A stretch of DNA of 39,422 bases from JAGQUL01 sp038212015 (GTDB lineage Bacteria > Actinomycetota > Thermoleophilia > Gaiellales > SKUG01). Position 1 is the first letter of the stretch; every line of letters starts with the position of its first letter. A program made the translations under genes and the position numbers. The stretch lies in the NCBI GenBank assembly GCA_038212015.1, contig JBBQUY010000025.1, positions 1 to 39,422 of the forward strand, read 5' to 3'. Positions 6,051-13,872 of the stretch are shown piece by piece. Under the pieces are notes generated by a model. It was not told the DNA's origin. It worked only from the letters and a program-made list of their open reading frames with translations, and did no database searches.

Positions 6051-7583
6051 TCAGTCGAACGCGAGGTACGGGGCCATGCCCTGCAGTCCGCCCTCGCGGC
6101 CGTAGCCGGATTCCTTGTAGCCGCCGAACGGCGACACGGGGTCGAAGCGGTTGAACGTGTTGGCCCACACCACGCCGGCGCGCAGCTGGTTGACCATCGA
6201 CAGGATGCGCGAGCCCTTGTCGGTCCACACGCCGGCGCTCAGGCCGTACGGCGTGTTGTTCGCCTTCTCGATCGCCTCGGCGGGCGTGCGGAACGTGAGC
6301 ACGCTCAGTACGGGGCCGAAGATCTCTTCCTGCGCGATGCGGTGCGACTGGCTGACGCCGGTGAACACCGTCGGGCGGAAGAAGTAGCCACGCTTGGGCA
6401 GGTCGCAGCTCGGTTGCCAGATGTCGGCGCCTTCCTCGATGCCGGCACCGACGAGCTCGGTGATGCGCTCGAGCTGTTCCTTCGAGTTGATCGCGCCGAC
6501 GTCGGTGTTCTTGTCGAGCGGATCACCGACGCGAAGCGTCTCCATGCGGCGCTGCAGCTTGGCGAGCACCTGGTCGTAGACGCTCTCCTGAACGAACAGG
6601 CGCGAGCCGGCGCAGCACACATGGCCCTGGTTGAAGTAGATGCCGTTGACGATGCCCTCGACCGCCTGGTCGAGCGGCGCGTCCTCGAACACGATGTTCG
6701 CGGCCTTGCCACCGAGTTCGAGCGTCACTTTCTTGTCGGTGCCCGCGACCGCTCGCGCGATCAGCTTGCCGACGGTCGTCGAGCCCGTGAACGCGACCTT
6801 GTCGACGTCCGGGTGGTTGACGATCGCCGCGCCGGTCTCGCCGGCACCGGTGACGATGTTGACGACGCCCTTGGGCAGGCCGGCCTGCTCGAGCACCTCG
6901 CAGAAGAGCAGCGCCGTGAGCGGCGTGGTCTCGGCCGGCTTGAGCACCACCGTGTTTCCGGCCGCGAGCGCCGGCGCGATCTTCCACGCGAGCATGAGCA
7001 GCGGGAAGTTCCACGGGATGACCTGGCCGGCGACACCGAGCGGGCGCGGCGTGCGACCCGGGAAGGCGTACTGGAGCTTGTCGGCCCAGCCGGCGTAGTA
7101 GAAGAAGTGAGCTGCAGCAAGCGGCACGTCGACGTCGCGGCTTTCCTTGATCGGCTTGCCGCCGTCCATGCTCTCGAGCACCGCGAACTCACGCGCGCGC
7201 TCCTGCAGGATGCGCGCGATGCGGAACATGACACGACCGCGCTCGGCGCCGGAACGCTTCGACCAGTCGCGCTCGAATGCGTGGCGTGCAGCGGCGACTG
7301 CCTTGTCGACGTCCTTGGATGAACCGTCCGCGACCTCGGCGAGCACCTTGAGGCTCGACGGGGAGACCGACTGGAAGTACTTCTTCGACGTCGGCTTGAC
7401 CCACTCGCCGTCGATGAAGTGGTCGTAGCGATCGCGCAGCTGCACGATGCTCGTGCTCTCGGGCGCGGGCGCGTAGTCCCAGCGGTTCGGTCCGGCCTTG
7501 CCGGCACGCACCTTCGGCGGTGCCTGGCGCGCGGCAGGGGTCTTGGTGGCGGATGCTGCGTTCTTGCTCGGCTTGGTGGCCAT
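6051..7583 (-). CDS. Aldehyde dehydrogenase, full length
   Basis: 510 residues from ATG 7583, with GGGAGA about eight bases upstream; the longer in-frame extension is a shadow of deoC. A 35-residue Lys/Ala/Pro-rich leader precedes the ALDH fold. Family motifs are intact: IPWNFPLLML, LELGGKAANIVF, and GHVCCAGSR with the catalytic Cys at about residue 323, then EEIFGPVLSVL and PFGGYKESGYGRE near the C-terminus. It should oxidise an aldehyde with NAD(P). Because DeoC, encoded 20 bases upstream, releases acetaldehyde from deoxyribose 5-phosphate, acetaldehyde is the natural candidate substrate (inference). The incomplete ALDH downstream makes the pair resemble a split ALDH16. Confidence 0.95.
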   Translation of the reverse strand: MATKPSKNAASATKTPAARQAPPKVRAGKAGPNRWDYAPAPESTSIVQLRDRYDHFIDGEWVKPTSKKYFQSVSPSSLKVLAEVADGSSKDVDKAVAAARHAFERDWSKRSGAERGRVMFRIARILQERAREFAVLESMDGGKPIKESRDVDVPLAAAHFFYYAGWADKLQYAFPGRTPRPLGVAGQVIPWNFPLLMLAWKIAPALAAGNTVVLKPAETTPLTALLFCEVLEQAGLPKGVVNIVTGAGETGAAIVNHPDVDKVAFTGSTTVGKLIARAVAGTDKKVTLELGGKAANIVFEDAPLDQAVEGIVNGIYFNQGHVCCAGSRLFVQESVYDQVLAKLQRRMETLRVGDPLDKNTDVGAINSKEQLERITELVGAGIEEGADIWQPSCDLPKRGYFFRPTVFTGVSQSHRIAQEEIFGPVLSVLTFRTPAEAIEKANNTPYGLSAGVWTDKGSRILSMVNQLRAGVVWANTFNRFDPVSPFGGYKESGYGREGGLQGMAPYLAFD

Positions 7584-7603
7584 GGAATTCGTCTCCCAGC
7601 TCG

Positions 7604-8560
7604 TCAATCGAGGGTGAAGTAGTCGCCGCCCTGATAGGCGCCGGTTGCCTGCTTGCGCAGCTGCATGAGTACGTCGTTGAGCAGGCTCGATGCGCCGAAG
7701 CGCCAGAGCTCCGGTCGCATCCACTCGAGCCCGAGCGTCTCGTTGAGCAGCACCAGGTACTGCAGCGACTGCTTGGCGGTGCGGATGCCGCCGGCGGGCT
7801 TCATGCCGACCTTGATGCCGGTCAGCTCCCAGTAGTCGCGGATCGCCTCGAGCATCACGAGCGTGACGGGCAGCGTCGCCGCGCTGCCGATCTTGCCGGT
7901 GCTCGTCTTGATGAAATCGGCACCGCCGAGCATCGAGATCCAACTCGCCGCGCGCACGTTGTCGTACGTGCCGAGCTCGCCGGTCTCGAGGATCACCTTC
8001 AGGTGGGCTTCGCCGCATGCCTCGCGGATGCGCTTGACCTCCTCGAACACGGTCGCGTAGTCGCCGCGAAGGAACGCGCCGCGATCGATGACCATGTCGA
8101 TCTCGTCCGCGCCCGCTTCAACTGCAGCCCGGACGTCGTCGAGCTTGGCGCTGAACGGCACCTGGCCCGACGGGAAGCCGGTCGCGACAGATGCGACATG
8201 CACGCCCGAGCCCTCGAGCGCCTTCTTGGCGACCGGGACCATGTTGGGGTACACGCAGATCGCGGCGACCGAGGGAATCTCCGGGTTCGTCGGATCCGGA
8301 TGCATCGCCTTGGCGCACAGCGCGCGAACCTTGCCGGGAGTGTCCGCACCCTCGAGCGTCGTGAGGTCCATCGTGCGGATCGCGAGATCCAGGCCCCAGA
8401 GCTTGGCGTCGGTCTTGATCGACCGCTTCGTCATCGCGGTGGCGCGCTCTTCGGCGCCGACCTGGTCGATGCTGGTCGATCGCGCGGCGTCGACGACGGC
8501 CGACAGCGACAGGTCGCTCGGCTCGTTGCGTCGCAGCGCGGTGGTCTCGGCGGTTGCCAC
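7604..8560 (-). CDS. deoC: Deoxyribose-phosphate aldolase
   Basis: 318 residues from GTG 8560, preceded by AAGGAAGG at suitable distance. It cleaves 2-deoxyribose 5-phosphate to glyceraldehyde 3-phosphate and acetaldehyde in deoxynucleoside breakdown. Both active-site lysines are visible: DFIKTSTGK (Lys about 218, the Schiff-base region) and VGMKPAGGIR (Lys about 254). The protein is longer than the roughly 220-260 residue bacterial enzymes because of an N-terminal extension of about 60 residues, as in the longer DeoC group. It is the first gene of a leftward operon with two aldehyde dehydrogenase genes and two small unknowns, a sensible route from deoxyribose to acetate. Confidence 0.95.
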   Translation of the reverse strand: MATAETTALRRNEPSDLSLSAVVDAARSTSIDQVGAEERATAMTKRSIKTDAKLWGLDLAIRTMDLTTLEGADTPGKVRALCAKAMHPDPTNPEIPSVAAICVYPNMVPVAKKALEGSGVHVASVATGFPSGQVPFSAKLDDVRAAVEAGADEIDMVIDRGAFLRGDYATVFEEVKRIREACGEAHLKVILETGELGTYDNVRAASWISMLGGADFIKTSTGKIGSAATLPVTLVMLEAIRDYWELTGIKVGMKPAGGIRTAKQSLQYLVLLNETLGLEWMRPELWRFGASSLLNDVLMQLRKQATGAYQGGDYFTLD

Positions 8561-8664
8561 TGGTCGGCACCTTCCTTCGGGGACGAGGGACTCGTGGCGG
8601 CGCGTCCTTCCCCGGTTGGAGCGAGCCGTCGGAGCCGCCCACCTCACCCCGAGCGACCACGTGC

Positions 8665-8670
8665 ATCCTA
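8665..8670 (-). promoter_or_regulatory. Candidate -10 (TAGGAT) for the deoC operon
   Basis: TAGGAT on the minus strand lies about 105 bases before the deoC start, leaving a GC-rich leader. No good -35 is visible, common for actinobacterial promoters. The same hexamer occurs before tRNA-Gln. Confidence 0.35.
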
Positions 8671-8792
8671 GCGATCTTCGAAGTACCGCGCGTCACGTCG
8701 CGACGGCGTGCAGGCGTCGTTTCGCGACATCGTGGTGCGTTCGTCGTGAAGTCGGTGGCATAGCTCCGGACTGGACGGGGTACCGGATCGAC

Positions 8793-9275
8793 ATGGAGGC
8801 ACCCCGACCATCACGATGGCGACGCCGCGACGCTCGACGACGTTCGAGCGTCCGACGACTCCTGGTCTGGGGCGGGGTCACCGGTCTCGTGGCCGGACTG
8901 GTCGCGCAGCTGGTCGTCGACACGGGCGCGTACGGCACCGAATACGAGTGGCTCGTTCGCGGCGCGCTCGTGCTGCCCGCCGTCATCTTCTTCCTGTGGT
9001 GGCTGCTGTTTCCGGGCGTGGCGCTCGAGGAGCCTGCCGAGGAGGCGCTCGCGCCGATCGAGGCGGAGGAGCGGCTCGAACGCATCGAAGCGACCTTCGA
9101 TGCTGCAGCGGTCCCACGCGCTCGACGCACGTCGGTCGATCAGGTCAACGACGAGGCTCGAGGCACCTATCGTGCGTCGATTCGACGCGACCCGGACCTC
9201 GCCGCCATCGATCCGACGACCTACGGCATCCGACGCCCGGCCCGGCGCGACGACGCCACCGACGCCGCCTCCTGA
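8793..9275 (+). CDS. Small two-helix membrane protein, unknown
   Basis: 160 residues from ATG 8793; the open frame extends far upstream but only as a shadow of deoC. A very basic N-terminus (about residues 5-22) is followed by two hydrophobic helices (about 23-41 and 51-69) with a short acidic outer loop. A long cytoplasmic tail follows, first acidic and helical (EEPAEEALAPIEAEERLERI), then basic and polar. The positive-inside rule places both ends in the cytoplasm. No catalytic motif is seen and no family recognised. The ribosome site is weak. The gene is divergent from deoC and 99 bases ahead of the P-loop NTPase gene. Confidence 0.7.
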   Translation: MEAPRPSRWRRRDARRRSSVRRLLVWGGVTGLVAGLVAQLVVDTGAYGTEYEWLVRGALVLPAVIFFLWWLLFPGVALEEPAEEALAPIEAEERLERIEATFDAAAVPRARRTSVDQVNDEARGTYRASIRRDPDLAAIDPTTYGIRRPARRDDATDAAS

Positions 9276-9374
9276 CCGTCTCCGGGGTGAGGTGGCCACT
9301 CGCTGGGCCGCATCAGCCCAGTTCTCCTCGATCGCGTCGCATCCCGGCATGCCGCAGCGGAAACTGTCCGCAGC

Positions 9375-10142
9375 ATGACGTTCATGGATCCCCATCGCCT
9401 GCTCAACCACCGCCGATATGGACGCGACTCGATTGCCGGTCGGGACGCGCTCGAGGAATCACGCGGTCGCCGGCTTCGACGGATCGTGCTGACGGGCGGC
9501 CCTGGCAGCGGCAAGTCGACGGCAGCAGCATTCCTGGCGCGCGAGTTCGTCGACGAGCTCTGGGTACTACCTGAGAGCGCGACGCTGCTGTACAAGGGCG
9601 GACTGCCGCGCGCCTCGACCGATCGCGGTCAGCAGGTTGCGCAGCGCGCGATCTTCACGGTCCAGCGCTCGCTCGAGGAAGCGACGGCGCTGCAGCACCC
9701 TGATCGTGTTCAGCTGTGTGACCGCGCGACGATCGACGGCGCCGCGTACTGGCCCGACGGGGCGGATTCGTTCTTCCGGTCGATGGGCTCCTCACACGCG
9801 CGCGAGCTGTCGCGTTACGACGCCGTGGTGTTCATGCACACGGCTGCGATGCTGCCCGCAGGCTACGAGCGCGACATGGATGTGCGCACCGAAGATCGCG
9901 AACAGGCAATCGAGCTGGATCGCGGCATCCACGCGCTCTATGCGGACCACCCGAACCTGATCGAGGTCGAGAGCCACGCATCGTTCCTGGACAAGCTCAC
10001 CGTCGTTCGCAACGCGATCGCGACGCTCGTCTCGGAACCACTGCGTCGCCCCGCGCTCGGCGTGGTCGCCGAACCCGAGCCCGCGCCGCTGTCGGCGCTG
10101 ATGGGCCTCGCGAGCGTGCAGCACGTGCTGCCGGTCGACTAG
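9375..10142 (+). CDS. P-loop NTPase/kinase-like protein (AAA_28 type)
   Basis: 255 residues from ATG 9375 (ATG 9384 also possible; ribosome site weak). Walker A is clear: LTGGPGSGKST at about residues 39-49, after a 38-residue N-terminal segment. The downstream pattern of a conserved PESAT, a QLCDRATIDGAAYW segment holding a Walker-B-like Asp, and a lid region with DVRTEDREQAIELDRGI resembles the AAA_28/NadR-like family of small ATPases and nucleoside or polyphosphate kinases. Substrate is unknown. The C-terminal 40 residues are Pro/Ala/Leu rich and outside the fold. The gene ends three bases from the stop of the convergent membrane protein gene. Confidence 0.8.
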   Translation: MTFMDPHRLLNHRRYGRDSIAGRDALEESRGRRLRRIVLTGGPGSGKSTAAAFLAREFVDELWVLPESATLLYKGGLPRASTDRGQQVAQRAIFTVQRSLEEATALQHPDRVQLCDRATIDGAAYWPDGADSFFRSMGSSHARELSRYDAVVFMHTAAMLPAGYERDMDVRTEDREQAIELDRGIHALYADHPNLIEVESHASFLDKLTVVRNAIATLVSEPLRRPALGVVAEPEPAPLSALMGLASVQHVLPVD

Positions 10143-10148
10143 CGCTAG
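10139..10148. other. 10-base palindrome containing two convergent stop codons
   Basis: CTAGCGCTAG is a perfect palindrome holding TAG of the rightward gene (10140-10142) and, on the other strand, TAG of the leftward gene (10145-10147). It is too short to be a strong terminator. Confidence 0.5.
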
Positions 10149-10732
10149 AGCTGTCGATCCTGCGGCGTCGCACCGACCTGGGTTCCGCTCGGTCGATCGC
10201 CTCGTGCGGGCACCATGCCGACGGCGAGCAGTGCCGCGAGGATCGCGGCTGCCGACGAGCGTTCGAGCACCGCGAACGCGTTGCCGACCTGCTCGGCCCA
10301 TGAGCCGCTGAAGATGTCAGCGGCACCGGTGCCGAGCGCCTGCAGCGCGAGCTCGATGCCAAAGAGGACGACGGCGACGGCGACATGCAGCGCCGCGACC
10401 GCGAGGCTGTTGACGAGCCGATCGTGGGGGACCCGCACCAGGCGCGCGGTGATGACCACGGCGAACGCGATGAACGTGGCCATCGCTGCCACGATCGTCA
10501 GGACGCCGAGCTCCGTGTTGGTCTGGCCGGTGATCGGCGTATCCGAGACCGCAACCGCGAACAGCGTGCCCAATGCGCCCAGCCCCAGCGTCAGCGCGAT
10601 GCACAGCGCCCATGTCGACGCGACCCAGCCCGGCTCGAGGCGATCGAGCGGGTTGGCGTCATGGTCGCCCCAGTAGGCGGGCGGCGGGTCGTTGCGGATG
10701 GCGGTGCTGGATCGTGATGAGTTGGAGTCCAT
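10145..10732 (-). CDS. Four-helix membrane protein, unknown
   Basis: 195 residues from ATG 10732; no clear Shine-Dalgarno. Four hydrophobic helices are evident at roughly residues 38-62, 74-98, 108-130 and 150-168, separated by short loops, with a polar N-terminus rich in Ser, Asn and Pro and a polar C-terminal tail. No catalytic or transporter signature is visible. It lies 67 bases downstream of the LCP ligase gene on the same strand and may be co-transcribed, which would hint at an envelope role, but that is only positional. Confidence 0.75.
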   Translation of the reverse strand: MDSNSSRSSTAIRNDPPPAYWGDHDANPLDRLEPGWVASTWALCIALTLGLGALGTLFAVAVSDTPITGQTNTELGVLTIVAAMATFIAFAVVITARLVRVPHDRLVNSLAVAALHVAVAVVLFGIELALQALGTGAADIFSGSWAEQVGNAFAVLERSSAAAILAALLAVGMVPARGDRPSGTQVGATPQDRQL

Positions 10733-10799
10733 GTCGTTGTGATGCACGGCCTGCACATGGATAAACGCGCGACGACCGCTCGCGACGGGCTGACGATCG

Positions 10800-11942
10800 T
10801 CAGCTGGACTGGCGAACGCAGCCGGCAGACAGTGCGCTGTCGGGCGCGACCGGGGCCTGCTTGCCCAGGAACATGCGCACGACCGCGCGGTTTTCCTCGT
10901 CCGGAATGAGCACGTCTTCGCCGTCACGGTAATCGCTGTCGCCGCCGAGGCGGCAGCGCAGGCTGTTCTCGTCCTTGGCCCACCACTTGCCGAAGCCGAA
11001 CGTCAGCAGCTGCGATGCGCTGATATCGGTGAGCAGCGGCTGGACGACGGCCTTGGGAACGTCGCGAGGATGCAGGATCGAATCCCTGGAGACGATCTCC
11101 TGCACCATCGCGTCGATCACGCGCTGCTGGCGGCGAGCGCGACCCAGCTCAGAACCTTCCTGCTCGTTGAGCGCGACGGTCTCGTCGCTCACGTAGCGGA
11201 TGCGTGCATAGGCGAGTGCATTGCGGCCATTCAGCGTCTGCGTTCCCTTGCGGAACCGCCAGTGGCGACCGTCGAACTTCTGGGCCCCGGACTCGACGAG
11301 GTACGGATTGTCGATCTCGACGCCGCCGAGCGCATCGATCGTCTCCTTGAAGCCGTCGAAGTCGATCTGTGCGACATGGTTGACGTCGATGCCCGTGACG
11401 CCTCGGACGGTCCGGATCGCGAGCGGGAGGCCGCCGTTGGCGAATGCGGCATTGATCTTCTCGGATCCGAAGCCGGGCACGTCGACATACAGGTCGCGTG
11501 GGATAGAGAGCATCGAGACGGTGCGGCTCGGCACGTCGACGCGCATGAGCAGCAACGTGTCGGCACGCCCGTGCTTTTCGTACCCGACGCTCCGCCGATG
11601 GGTCGAGGAATCCGAGCCGACGAGCAACGTCACGTGGGATGCGGCGAGTGCCGGACCGTTCGCCGGGGCGAGCGCGCGTCGTACGTCTTCGGGGAGCGCG
11701 TCGTTGCGCTCGTTGACGGCGCTGCGGAAGGACAGGAACGCGACCGTGGCCCACACGACGACGAGCGCAAGCGCCACGAACGCAGCGCGCCGTACGAAGC
11801 GCAGGATGCGTCGGGGCACGCCTGCGTTGCGCGGACCGCGGGGCCCGTTGCCGCCCTCGTTCCCCCACGGAATCGTTCCGTCACCCTTGACCCGCTTGGG
11901 CTGTCGGTAGACGCGATATGGTTTCTCGCTCGTGGACACCAC
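10800..11942 (-). CDS. LytR-CpsA-Psr (LCP) family cell-wall glycopolymer ligase
   Basis: 380 residues if started at GTG 11942 (GTG 11939 is the next codon). The basic, Gly/Pro-rich cytoplasmic N-terminus ends in one membrane helix at about residues 53-70; the rest is extracellular. The LCP core is plain: RADTLLLMRVD (about 126-136), SIPRDLYVDV (146-155), KINAAFANGG (162-171), then the QIDFDGF and ALAYARIRY motifs. LCP enzymes move teichoic-acid- or arabinogalactan-like polymers from lipid carriers to peptidoglycan; the conserved Arg and Asp residues bind the pyrophosphate lipid. The start sits six bases after a TATACT -10 box with no ribosome site, so the mRNA is probably leaderless. The gene diverges from the ROK kinase with only 21 bases between start codons. 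Confidence 0.92.
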   Translation of the reverse strand: MVSTSEKPYRVYRQPKRVKGDGTIPWGNEGGNGPRGPRNAGVPRRILRFVRRAAFVALALVVVWATVAFLSFRSAVNERNDALPEDVRRALAPANGPALAASHVTLLVGSDSSTHRRSVGYEKHGRADTLLLMRVDVPSRTVSMLSIPRDLYVDVPGFGSEKINAAFANGGLPLAIRTVRGVTGIDVNHVAQIDFDGFKETIDALGGVEIDNPYLVESGAQKFDGRHWRFRKGTQTLNGRNALAYARIRYVSDETVALNEQEGSELGRARRQQRVIDAMVQEIVSRDSILHPRDVPKAVVQPLLTDISASQLLTFGFGKWWAKDENSLRCRLGGDSDYRDGEDVLIPDEENRAVVRMFLGKQAPVAPDSALSAGCVRQSS

Positions 11943-11948
11943 CCGCAA

Positions 11949-11954
11949 AGTATA
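11949..11954 (-). promoter_or_regulatory. -10 element TATACT, leaderless LCP promoter
   Basis: TATACT on the minus strand ends exactly six bases before GTG 11942, so transcription would begin at or next to the start codon. The opposite strand of the same bases carries the AGGA ribosome site (11954-11957) of the divergent ROK gene. Confidence 0.6.
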
Positions 11955-11963
11955 GGAAACGCG

Positions 11964-12953
11964 ATGGAAGCCAACTCCGCAGCAGGCGCCGTAATCGGCG
12001 TCGACCTGGGCGGTACCAAGCTCATGGCCGGGCTCTTCGACCATGAGGCGAAGCTCATCTCGCGCGAGCGCGTGGAGGTTGCGGGGCTCGACAGCGACCG
12101 CCTCGTGGACGCGCTCGTCAACGTGGTGAACGACCTGGTGGCGGAATCGCCCGAGCCCGTGCGGGCCGTCGGCTTCGGTATCCCGACGACGATCGACCAG
12201 CGGACCGGCACCGCAGTGCTGGCTGCGAACCTGCCGATCGCGAACCTGCCGCTGCGCGACATCCTGCACGAGCGCACGGGCCTCGCGGCGTTCATCGACA
12301 ACGATGCGAACGTCGCGGCGCTCGCCGAGCAGCGCCTCGGTGCCGGTGCAGGCGTCACCGAGGACCTGATCATGATCACGCTCGGGACGGGCTTCGGCGG
12401 CGGAATCATCGCCGGGGGGCGGATCGTGCGTGGCGCGATCGGCGCCGGCGCGGAACTCGGGCACATGTCGATCGATTACGACGGCCCGCCCTGCGTGGCA
12501 CCGAACTGCCCCGGCATCGGCTGCATCGAGACGTTCGTGAGCGGGAGCGCGCTCGCGCGGGACGCAGCGGCGTACGCGGCGGCGAATCCGGATTCACCGC
12601 TCGCTCGTGCCATCGCTGCGGGTGAACCGGCTCGTGGCGAGACGGTGCTGCGCCTGGCCAAGGAGGGCGATGCGGGCAGCGTGGCGCTGTTCGAGCGGCT
12701 CGGTGAACGCCTCGGAGTCGCGCTCGCGAACCTGGTGAACATCTTCAACCCGGGCATGATCGCGCTCGGTGGTGGCCTGACGCCGGCGCTCGACATCGTG
12801 CTGCCGGTGGCTCGACGTCTGATGATCGAGCGTGCCCTGCCGCCCGGCAACCAGTATGTGGAGGTCGTTCCGGCCGCGTACGGACCGGATGCGGGCATGG
12901 TCGGTGCGGCGCTCATGGCGCGTGACGGCGTGCTCGACATGGCGGCCGTGTGA
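11964..12953 (+). CDS. ROK-family sugar kinase (glucokinase-like)
   Basis: 329 residues from ATG 11964, with AGGA six bases upstream. The N-terminal phosphate loop is VIGVDLGGTKLMAG (Asp about 14, Lys about 19). The sugar-binding and catalytic segment is FIDNDANVAAL, followed by MITLGTGFGGGII. The ROK zinc site is present in variant form: His about 167 of AELGHMSI, then Cys 177, Cys 182 and Cys 187 (PNCPGIGCIE). There is no N-terminal helix-turn-helix, so it is a kinase rather than a NagC-type repressor. ROK glucokinases phosphorylate glucose with ATP or polyphosphate; the substrate here is not proven. Its last codon overlaps the rsmI start (GTGA). Confidence 0.92.
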   Translation: MEANSAAGAVIGVDLGGTKLMAGLFDHEAKLISRERVEVAGLDSDRLVDALVNVVNDLVAESPEPVRAVGFGIPTTIDQRTGTAVLAANLPIANLPLRDILHERTGLAAFIDNDANVAALAEQRLGAGAGVTEDLIMITLGTGFGGGIIAGGRIVRGAIGAGAELGHMSIDYDGPPCVAPNCPGIGCIETFVSGSALARDAAAYAAANPDSPLARAIAAGEPARGETVLRLAKEGDAGSVALFERLGERLGVALANLVNIFNPGMIALGGGLTPALDIVLPVARRLMIERALPPGNQYVEVVPAAYGPDAGMVGAALMARDGVLDMAAV

Positions 12954-13807
12954 CGGACGAGCATGACGAGGCGGGCACGCTGTTCGTGTGTGCGGTGCCG
13001 ATCGGCAACCTCGAGGACGCGTCGCCACGCCTGAGGCGCGTGCTGGGCAGCGTCGGCGCGATCGCGTGCGAGGACACGCGCACGACCGGTCGTCTGCTCG
13101 ACCTGCTCGGCGTCGACCCGAAGCCGCGGCTGCTCGCGCACCACGAACATAACGAGCGAGCAAGTTCCGAGGGCGTGCTGTCGCTGCTCGAGGGTGGCAC
13201 CGACATCGCGATCGTGAGCGATGCCGGAACGCCGGGCGTCCGCGACCCCGGCGTGGCGCTCGTGGATCGAGCGCTCGGCGCAGGAATTCGGGTGGAAGCC
13301 GTGGCTGGGCCAAGCGCGGTGACGGCCGCGCTCAGCATTGCGGGCGTGGACTCCGACGGGTTCCGCTTCATCGGCTTCTATCCCCGCAAGGTGTCGGAGC
13401 TCGCGGCGATGGTGGGTAGCGGATCCCGTGAACTGCTCGTCGGGTTCGAGTCACCCAATCGAGTCGTGGCAACGCTGCGCGCCGTGGCTGAGGTGCAGCC
13501 AGCTCGGTATGTGGTCGTGACGCGCGAGCTGACCAAGCGGCATGAGGAAGTGCTACGGGGCAGCGCCACGGCGATCGCCGACCTCCTTGATGCTCGCGCG
13601 AGCGTGAAGGGCGAGCTGGTGCTGCTGCTGGCTCCGATGGTGATGCCGGTGCAGGTCGCCGATCCTCGCGCGCTGGATCTGGTGAACGAGCTCGTCAGCC
13701 ACGACGTGCGCCTCAAGGACGCGACGCGCATCGCCGCGGAGTTCCTGGGCGGTTCGCCCCGCGAGCTGTACGACGCCGCGAACGCGGCTCGTGACGAAGC
13801 CGAGTGA
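12950..13807 (+). CDS. rsmI: 16S rRNA 2'-O-ribose C1402 methyltransferase
   Basis: 285 residues from GTG 12950, overlapping the ROK stop by four bases. RsmI methylates the 2'-OH of C1402 in the decoding centre using S-adenosylmethionine. The family motifs are intact: AVPIGNLEDAS near the N-terminus, ACEDTRTTGRLL, IVSDAGTPGVRDPG and VAGPSAVTAALSIAG, then FIGFYPRK and FESPNRVVATL. Length is typical. The C-terminal 60 residues carry the variable helical domain (REVTKRHEEV-like segment followed by KGELVLLLAP). In many Actinomycetota rsmI is followed by metG; here a degenerate M23 gene lies between. Confidence 0.96.
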   Translation: MTDEHDEAGTLFVCAVPIGNLEDASPRLRRVLGSVGAIACEDTRTTGRLLDLLGVDPKPRLLAHHEHNERASSEGVLSLLEGGTDIAIVSDAGTPGVRDPGVALVDRALGAGIRVEAVAGPSAVTAALSIAGVDSDGFRFIGFYPRKVSELAAMVGSGSRELLVGFESPNRVVATLRAVAEVQPARYVVVTRELTKRHEEVLRGSATAIADLLDARASVKGELVLLLAPMVMPVQVADPRALDLVNELVSHDVRLKDATRIAAEFLGGSPRELYDAANAARDEAE

Positions 13808-13872
13808 CTTTCGAGTCGAAGTCGTGACGATGCGCGCGTATTGCGTGACATTCGATGCTCGACGATCGGTGC

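Noticed and set aside
8561..8664. Riboswitch in the deoC leader
   Set aside because: Partial stems are visible but no known aptamer core; only the possible -10 is reported.
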